DNA of 64,000 nt, taken from Lachnospiraceae bacterium V9D3004. Its GTDB lineage: Bacteria > Bacillota > Clostridia > Lachnospirales > Lachnospiraceae. The notes under the pieces were generated by a model. It was not told where the DNA came from and made no database searches. It worked only from the letters and a program-made list of their open reading frames with translations. The stretch is from positions 558,001 through 622,000 of the forward strand of contig JHWW01000001.1 of assembly GCA_000621985.1 (NCBI GenBank), read 5' to 3'. Below, one piece after another: positions 59,058-64,000 of the stretch. The translations under genes were made by a program, and so were the position numbers. Numbering within the stretch: the stretch's first letter is position 1; every line of letters starts with the position of its first letter.

Positions 59058-60041
59058 TTACCGGTAGGCCCTGAGAGCACGTTCATAGAAAATCTTCATG
59101 GAATTGCGCAATTCCTCCGGCTCGAGAACTACAGCATCTTTCCCGAACCTTTTGAAATATTCCTCGAGCTGTCTTAGCGGCCAGTTGAAATAGTAGATAT
59201 CACCATCTGTTTTTTCAACATCCGGTCTGTTCTTTGTGACCATAACGAATTTGTGTTTGCCGCGTTCGGTCAGACGAATTGCGGCTTTTTCTCTTAGAGA
59301 GGCAGATTGCGGGTTTTTGATGGCGGCTTCCTGTAATTCCCGTAAGATCGCTCTGTCAGGTTCAAAATGATCAAAAGTAACGAATACATTTTTAATTCTG
59401 GATATTCTGAAAGATCTTGGTCGGTTTGCTTTCGTGTCATAACATAGGAGATAATTGCATTGTTCTTCTTTTGAAGCGGCTGTCATATAAGGGTCAGCAT
59501 TAAAGATCGTTCCTTCAGGAGATGAAGAGGAGGAGAAAGTGATCTTTCTGTTCTCATCAATCGCTTTGGACAGATCGTCAAATATCTCTTTGAAAATAAT
59601 CTTTTCACGGTCATTTCTTGATATGGAAAGATATGACAGGAACATATCCTTAAGATATTGGGAAAGGGATATATCAGTCAGCAGATTATTTTCTATGGTC
59701 TGTATGATATCGTACGATCGCCTGCTTACCGTTAATGTCACTACAGCATTGCTTTTTGATCCTGTTGTGTCTTTTTTCATATATGTATTCATGATCTTAT
59801 CGGTGATATAATCTGCATCTTCGTTAGATAAAGATGTTATATTTGCAAGATCTGCAAGAATTGCAGCCTGTAGTCCGGCATTTTGTTCACGGTACATATC
59901 AAAGTAACTTATAATAAGTTCCTTTAGAAATGCATTCAGATTCACGGAACCGTCGCTTTTGTAGAATTCAAACAGTTCCGCATCATTTATCAATCGTAAC
60001 TTTACATCCTCGGGTATGTATATCTTATATTTCTCTGTCAT
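59058..60041 (-). CDS. WYL-domain regulatory protein
   Basis: The 327-residue protein has an N-terminal half (1-~145) with two similar helical segments (LNAFLKELIISYFDMYR and LSQYLKDMFLSYLSI), possibly ribbon-helix-helix-like DNA-binding units, and a WYL domain (about 150-225; KITFSSSSSPEG..., NADPYMTAASKEEQCNYLLCYD), followed by a C-terminal WYL-extension (to 327). WYL domains sense ligands, often nucleic acid fragments, and regulate defence or RNA-repair loci. GAGG is 7 bases upstream of the ATG on the minus strand. It is divergent from the structured RNA and the Ro-like gene, and is the natural candidate to control both. Confidence 0.8.
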   Translation of the reverse strand: MTEKYKIYIPEDVKLRLINDAELFEFYKSDGSVNLNAFLKELIISYFDMYREQNAGLQAAILADLANITSLSNEDADYITDKIMNTYMKKDTTGSKSNAVVTLTVSRRSYDIIQTIENNLLTDISLSQYLKDMFLSYLSISRNDREKIIFKEIFDDLSKAIDENRKITFSSSSSPEGTIFNADPYMTAASKEEQCNYLLCYDTKANRPRSFRISRIKNVFVTFDHFEPDRAILRELQEAAIKNPQSASLREKAAIRLTERGKHKFVMVTKNRPDVEKTDGDIYYFNWPLRQLEEYFKRFGKDAVVLEPEELRNSMKIFYERALRAYR

Positions 60042-60336
60042 GTTGTTACCTCGCTGATTTATTAGTAATTATGTTGTAATTCATTGTCTTCTTACAGCAC
60101 ATTTCGACACATTGCAGCACCATAATGGGGTAGTAGAATATAGTTGATTATACATAATATATGTAAATAATGCAATAATTAGGGGTTGTGTTCTTAAAAA
60201 AATATTAGTTCTTTAAATATCCATTATCATGTAGTATGATCAAATCATCAAAAGTGCATACAGCAAAAAAACAAGAGGTCTTGAAAACCTTATTGGGCTG
60301 CACTTTGAAAATGCGGAAAGACACGAACAGCAAACC

Positions 60337-60418
60337 ATTATTTGCAGATCGCTAAACTGGCTTAGCACCGGACATATAACTCCGGCAATTGCAGGTTCGA
60401 ATCCTGTTCTGAAAAAAT
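60337..60418 (+). other. tRNA-like domain inside the ncRNA
   Basis: Acceptor-like stem CAGA/TCTG plus TTT/AAA with one bulged G; D arm GCTA (60351-60354), 8-base loop with GG, TAGC (60363-60366); anticodon-like arm CCGGA (60368-60372), 8-base loop CATATAAC, TCCGG (60381-60385); 5-base variable loop; T arm GCAGG-TTCGAAT-CCTGT (60391-60407). The T loop is canonical. The oversize anticodon loop and bulged acceptor stem argue against a working tRNA. Confidence 0.75.
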
Positions 60419-60448
60419 GTGTCTTGTGCATTTAAAATGTATCTTGTC

Positions 60449-60480
60449 GGCCCGGGGAAGCCACAACCCCCGGGTCATTT
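60449..60480 (+). terminator. GC-rich hairpin after the tRNA-like RNA
   Basis: GGCCCGGGG (60449-60457) pairs with CCCCGGGTC (60468-60476), followed by ATTTACTCTT. The U tract is weak, so partial termination or read-through into the Ro-like gene is possible. The rest of the gap (60481-60623) holds a small CATCCT/AGGATG inverted repeat and two similar GACGAAGGATGG-type segments, and no gene that I can see. Confidence 0.45.
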
Positions 60481-60623
60481 ACTCTTACGAGTATATAAAT
60501 TTAATGTAACACATCCTCGGACGGCGAAGGATGGGTGAACCGTATTGCCCCGGCAGACGAAGGATGGATGTGAAGTAGAATTCCGGATATGTAATAGAAT
60601 TATGATATGGGAGGAAATTAAAA

Positions 60624-62093
60624 ATGTTGGATTATTTAAAAGAAGAAACAAATAAAACATACACCGAAAACGGTGCGGTTACATTTGCTACAACAATGTC
60701 CGATTGTCTTGATCTGTTTGCGACGATCGGTGCTGTGAGAAATGCTTCTGAAGAGGATATTATTACCGGATTCACCAGAGCGTACGCCGAGGATCCGGTC
60801 ATAGCCACAAAGATCCTCTTCTACGCAAGGGATATCAGGGGCGGACTTGGTGAAAGACGGGTATTTAAGACAATACTCAGATATCTTGCCGAACATGAAC
60901 CGGACACTGTAATAAGGAATATTGTCAACGTTGCGGAATATGGCAGATATGATGATCTGCTTGTACTTATCGGAACGCCATGTGAAAAGTATCTTATAGC
61001 GTATTATAAGGAAACTTTGGAAAAGGATCTGGATGCGCTCGATAATAAAGGGGAAGTGTCTCTTCTTGCAAAGTGGCTTCCTTCGGTGAATGCAAGTAAC
61101 TCTGAGACCGTAAAATGCGCTAAAAAGCTGGCAAGAAAGATGGGATATACTGATGCTTCCTACAGAAAGATCCTTTCGAGACTTCGTTCGTATATTAAAA
61201 TAATAGAAAATAACTTAAGAACGAGAGATTATTCATTTGAGTATGAAAAGCAGACATCCAAATCTTTGTTAAAATACAGACAGGCATTTATAAAAAATGA
61301 CAACGAAAGATATGAAGCATTTCTTGAGAAGGCCGTATCAGACCCGTCTGTATATAATACGGGAACACTGACGCCATATGATATAGTTGCGCCTGTTGTG
61401 GATCGTTATGAGAGGAAAAAAGCCTTTACCAAAGAAGAGAGAAGAAGCCTTGACGTTACATGGAATGCTCTTGAAAATTATGTCGGATGTGAGAATGCTC
61501 TTGCTGTAGTTGACGGTTCGGGTTCCATGTATTGTTATGGCAATCCTCTACCGGCTGCGGTTGCAGAGTCGCTCGGCATATATTTTGCCGAAAGAAATAC
61601 CGGAGCGTTCAAAGGACATTTCATAACATTTTCACACAAGCCGAAACTCGTTAAGATCAAAGGAAGAGATATCGTTGAGAAGATGAATTACTGCATGGGT
61701 TATAATGAGTGCAGTAACACGAATATTGCAGCAGTATTCAATCTTATATTATCTACTGCTGTGAAAAATAATATGACACAGAATGATATTCCGGATAGTC
61801 TGTACATTATATCGGATATGGAATTTGACTGGTGCGCAGAGGATGCATCGGTTACGAACTTTGAAAATGCTAAGAAGTCTTTTGAAAAACACGGATACAA
61901 ACTTCCCCGCCTCGTGTTCTGGAATGTATGCAGCCGCAACAGACAGCAGCCGGTCACAATGAATGATGAAGGAGTGATACTTGTGTCAGGCTGTACACCG
62001 CAGATATTCTCAATGATAACAAATGATCGGATTGATCCGTATCAATTCATGATGAGTGTCATAACCTCCAAAAGATATGAAAGGATTGCGTGA
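60624..62093 (+). CDS. Ro60-like RNA-binding protein (DUF2828/TROVE-type plus vWA)
   Basis: The 489-residue protein starts at an ATG after GGGAGG. Residues ~1-270 are a helical-repeat domain with the hallmark YARDIRGGLGERR (67-79) and AEYGRYDDL (104-112) shared by TROVE/Ro60 and DUF2828 proteins. Residues ~285-489 are a von Willebrand A domain with a complete MIDAS: DGSGSM (297-302), the Thr of NECSNTN (~366) and Asp of SDMEFD (397-402). The TFSHKPKL, SDMEFDW and LVFWNV blocks point most closely to DUF2828. Ro60 proteins are ring-shaped, bind Y RNAs on the outside and misfolded RNA in the hole, and in bacteria act with exonucleases in RNA quality control. The upstream structured RNA is the likely partner. 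There are no rtcBA genes nearby. Confidence 0.85.
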   Translation: MLDYLKEETNKTYTENGAVTFATTMSDCLDLFATIGAVRNASEEDIITGFTRAYAEDPVIATKILFYARDIRGGLGERRVFKTILRYLAEHEPDTVIRNIVNVAEYGRYDDLLVLIGTPCEKYLIAYYKETLEKDLDALDNKGEVSLLAKWLPSVNASNSETVKCAKKLARKMGYTDASYRKILSRLRSYIKIIENNLRTRDYSFEYEKQTSKSLLKYRQAFIKNDNERYEAFLEKAVSDPSVYNTGTLTPYDIVAPVVDRYERKKAFTKEERRSLDVTWNALENYVGCENALAVVDGSGSMYCYGNPLPAAVAESLGIYFAERNTGAFKGHFITFSHKPKLVKIKGRDIVEKMNYCMGYNECSNTNIAAVFNLILSTAVKNNMTQNDIPDSLYIISDMEFDWCAEDASVTNFENAKKSFEKHGYKLPRLVFWNVCSRNRQQPVTMNDEGVILVSGCTPQIFSMITNDRIDPYQFMMSVITSKRYERIA

Positions 62094-62310
62094 GCCGACA
62101 TAAGAAAACAGATCCGCGAGGGCGGAGTCTCACGCGAACTACGTCCGGATTGCGACCGTGGCTGCGCCGCTTAGTGCCACCTGCTAACGCATAACTCGCT
62201 ACGCTCGAACATGCTCTCGCAGGTGGCGCTATGCTCGCCCCAGTCTGCAATCCTGCCTAATATTCGCTGTGAGCCTCCGCCCTCGCGGACCTGAATCACG
62301 TTATGTCGCC
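62094..62310. repeat. large multi-branch palindrome downstream of the Ro-like gene
   Basis: GCCGACATAA (62094-62103) faces TTATGTCGCC (62301-62310); 62110-62132 pairs with 62269-62291 (21 of 23); GGATTGCGAC (near 62147) faces GTCTGCAATCC (62244-62254); GCCACCTGC (62176-62184) pairs exactly with GCAGGTGGC (62219-62227). The outer arm starts right after the stop codon of the Ro-like gene. Confidence 0.75.
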
Positions 62311-62482
62311 ACATGGTGAGATGTCTAGCGTCATAGGCGAGCTCCCACCTGCCCAGACCGAACCAGCCACATGGTGAGATGCCTAGCGTCATAGGCGAGC
62401 TCCCACCTGCCCAGACCGAACCAGCCACATGGTGAGATGTCTAACGTATAAGGTGAACTACTACCGGATCAAGCCTGAATCA
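62308..62482. repeat. 58-bp tandem direct repeats, three units
   Basis: Units start with GCCACATGGTGAGATG at 62308, 62366 and 62424. The first two are nearly identical over 58 bases; the third has diverged and is 59 long. A fourth, related start (GCCACACAGTGAGGTG) at 62483 opens the next palindrome. There are no unique spacers, so this is not a CRISPR array. Confidence 0.85.
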
Positions 62483-62696
62483 GCCACACAGTGAGGTGTC
62501 CGGCGTATGCAGGGCGTATGACGACGTCGGTGCTTAATTCATACAAGTCGAAGACGAAGTATGAATTTTAGCACCGTTACGTCGGAAACCGAGCGAGAGC
62601 GTCCCTGCATACGCTGAGACACCTCACCGTGTGGCGTCTTTGGCTTCCATCCGTTGAGAGCGTCCCTGCATACGCTGAGACACCTCACCATGTGGC
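62483..62696. repeat. nested inverted repeat with duplicated right arm
   Basis: The left arm 62483-62514 pairs with 62603-62635; an inner hairpin pairs GACGTCGGTGCTTAATTCATAC (from 62523) with the segment ending near 62582. The right arm is repeated at 62664-62696 (61-base offset, one substitution in the core). The left arm is itself a variant of the 58-bp repeat unit. No gene is seen between 62094 and 62778. Confidence 0.8.
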
Positions 62697-62716
62697 GACA
62701 AATTTAAAATCTACCC

Positions 62717-62745
62717 TTGAATTTTCCTTTGAATACATATATACT
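62717..62745 (+). promoter_or_regulatory. promoter for the RelA/SpoT gene
   Basis: TTGAAT (62717-62722), a 17-base spacer and TATACT (62740-62745), 34 bases before the start codon and just outside the repeat block. Confidence 0.7.
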
Positions 62746-62778
62746 AGTAGGAAAATATTAAAACAGGAGGGTAAGCGT

Positions 62779-64000
62779 ATGGATGAATTAGACTGGATGA
62801 AAGCGCCGGATTATCGCAATCTTAAGTTCAGGGACGTTGAACTTTCAGACCACATACCGGAAAGCTTTGAAGAGCCGGACAAATTATTTGACATATTGAT
62901 AAAAGAATTAAAAACGTATCACCCTTCTGATGATCTTGAAGTAATCAATAAGGCGTACAAGATCGCATATGAGGCACATAAGGACCAGAAGAGAAAGTCC
63001 GGTGAGCCGTATATCATACATCCGATATGTGTTGCAATAATACTTGCACAGCTTGAGATGGATAAAGAGACCATAATCGGAGGTATTCTTCATGATGTGG
63101 TTGAGGATACCGATTATACACTGGATGATATATCCGATATGTTCGGTGATGAAGTGGCACTTCTGGTAGATGGAGTTACCAAGCTGACACAGATCAATTA
63201 TAATGCCGACAAAGTTGAGATGCAGGCTGAGAATCTGCGTAAGATGTTTCTTGCCATGGCAAAGGACATCAGGGTGATCATGATCAAGCTTGCCGACAGA
63301 CTGCATAATATGCGTACTCTGCAGTTCATGAAGCCTGAGAAGCAGATAGAGAAAGCAAGGGAGACAATGGATATATATTCTCCTATTGCAGACCGTCTCG
63401 GTATATCCAAAGTAAAGGTCGAACTTGATGACCTTTCCATGAAATACCTGGAGCCGGATATATATAACGATCTTACAGAGAAGCTTAATTCGTTGCGTGT
63501 TGAGAAAGAAACATTCATCAGCCAGATCGTCCGTGATGTCAGTAGACATATTAAAGAAGCCGGAATCGAAGCTGAGATTGACGGAAGGGTTAAGCATCTC
63601 TTTTCTATATTTAAGAAAATGAGGAATCAGAATAAGAATCTTGACCAGATATATGATCTGTTTGCGGTCAGGATAATCGTTGAGGACGACCACAGCTGTT
63701 ATGCGGCACTCGGTGTAATACACGAGATGTATAAACCTATACCGGGAAGGTTCAAGGATTATATCGCCATGCCCAAGCCGAACAGATATCAGTCACTTCA
63801 TACGACACTTATCGGTCCTTTCGGACTTCCTTTTGAGATTCAGATAAGAACATATGAGATGCACAGGGTTGCCGAATACGGTATCGCAGCTCATTGGAAA
63901 TATAAAGAAGGTAAAAACGGAGAGCATTCGGTTGACAGTGAAGAGGCTAAGATCACATGGCTCAGACAGATTCTTGAATGGCAGCATGAAATGTCGGACA
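62779..64000 (+). CDS. relA: RelA/SpoT bifunctional (p)ppGpp synthetase/hydrolase (3' partial)
   Basis: The ATG at 62779 follows CAGGAGG; 407 residues are visible and the frame runs off the window. The HD hydrolase domain (about 40-200) keeps HDVVEDT and the RLHNMRTL helix, and the synthetase domain (about 235-375) keeps the catalytic region (FAVRIIVED, PIPGRFKDYIAMPKPNRYQSLHT, FEIQIRTYEMHRVAEYGIAAHWKYKEG). Both activities should be intact, as in the long Rel enzymes of Firmicutes. It sets the stringent response to amino acid shortage. The TGS and ACT domains lie beyond the window. Confidence 0.95.
   Translation, partial: MDELDWMKAPDYRNLKFRDVELSDHIPESFEEPDKLFDILIKELKTYHPSDDLEVINKAYKIAYEAHKDQKRKSGEPYIIHPICVAIILAQLEMDKETIIGGILHDVVEDTDYTLDDISDMFGDEVALLVDGVTKLTQINYNADKVEMQAENLRKMFLAMAKDIRVIMIKLADRLHNMRTLQFMKPEKQIEKARETMDIYSPIADRLGISKVKVELDDLSMKYLEPDIYNDLTEKLNSLRVEKETFISQIVRDVSRHIKEAGIEAEIDGRVKHLFSIFKKMRNQNKNLDQIYDLFAVRIIVEDDHSCYAALGVIHEMYKPIPGRFKDYIAMPKPNRYQSLHTTLIGPFGLPFEIQIRTYEMHRVAEYGIAAHWKYKEGKNGEHSVDSEEAKITWLRQILEWQHEMSD

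Larger units (their letters stand above)
60251..60480 (+). ncRNA. putative Y-RNA-like noncoding RNA with tRNA-mimic domain
   Basis: Folded by hand, the segment has a 5' hairpin (60251-60258 with 60299-60306, inner CAA.AGGT/ACCT.TTG), then a long interrupted helix: AAATGC (60309-60314) with GCATTT (60428-60433), AAGACAC (60318-60324) with GTGTCTT (60419-60425), and ATTATTT/CAGA (60337-60348) with TCTG/AAAAAAT (60408-60418), with a 12-base one-sided bulge at 60325-60336. The helix is capped by a tRNA-like fold. A GC-rich hairpin (60449-60476) ends it. The design (bulged stem joined to a tRNA-like module, next to a Ro-type gene) is that of bacterial Y RNAs such as YrlA. No convincing promoter is seen; TATGAT at 60235 is the best -10. 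Confidence 0.72.

Noticed and set aside
60042-60250. Sigma-54 promoter as in the rsr-yrlA systems
   Set aside because: No GG-N10-GC element was found on the plus strand before the RNA; no RtcR homologue is present.
60337-60418. Ordinary tRNA gene
   Set aside because: The anticodon loop has 8 bases, the acceptor stem is bulged and continues into a longer helix, and no clear anticodon can be assigned.
62308-62700. Possible CRISPR array from regularly spaced repeats
   Set aside because: Units abut head to tail at 58-59 bases with no unique spacers, and inverted copies follow; no cas genes are near.

Overview
This window is from a motile, low-GC Gram-positive bacterium, most likely a member of the Lachnospiraceae (Butyrivibrio/Roseburia-like). 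The evidence is large secreted GH43 proteins with PT-rich linkers, a BspA-type leucine-rich repeat protein, CheV, YtfJ/GerW, an Asp23-FakA-RecG cluster, AGGAGG-type ribosome binding sites and -35/-10 promoters of the housekeeping type. The genus is an inference; nothing in the window fixes it.

Layout. 1-13 kb is a secreted polysaccharide-degrading block: two giant multi-module GH43 proteins, then two tandem secreted calcineurin-like phosphoesterases. All four end in a lysine-rich C-terminal module after a PT-rich linker. 13.2-15.6 kb is a decaying BspA-like gene (two frame breaks and one nonsense codon). 15.7-25 kb holds thrS, small membrane proteins (DUF4190, DUF2752), a membrane-anchored trigger-factor-like foldase, a two-component system, a lipoprotein and cheV. 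25-36 kb holds a very acidic hexapeptide-repeat membrane protein, hisH-hisF, ung, an isocitrate-dehydrogenase-family enzyme, two GGDEF proteins, a DEAD-box helicase and a CHAP-type hydrolase. 36-50 kb holds a PurF-like protein without the glutaminase cysteine, carB, a CorA transporter, a rhomboid-like zinc-ribbon protein, a double GT-C glycosyltransferase, uncharacterised proteins, DUF2953 and GerW. 50-59 kb is a conserved housekeeping run: rpmB, asp23-like, fakA, recG, tRNA-Leu, polA, coaE.

The most interesting part is 59-62.1 kb. A WYL-domain regulator is divergent from a Ro60-like (DUF2828/TROVE-type) protein with a vWA MIDAS domain. The 580-base gap between them encodes a structured RNA that I can fold by hand into a long interrupted helix capped by an almost complete tRNA-like fold (D arm, anticodon arm, T arm with TTCGAAT loop). 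This matches the architecture of bacterial Y RNAs (YrlA), which partner Ro60 orthologues. I propose a Ro-like RNP locus: ncRNA, RNA-binding protein and WYL sensor. 

62.1-62.7 kb is a dense block of palindromes and 58-base tandem repeats. A second large multi-branch inverted repeat lies at 42.16-42.33 kb, and short related termini recur elsewhere, so the genome appears to carry families of structured intergenic repeats. The window ends inside a RelA/SpoT gene.
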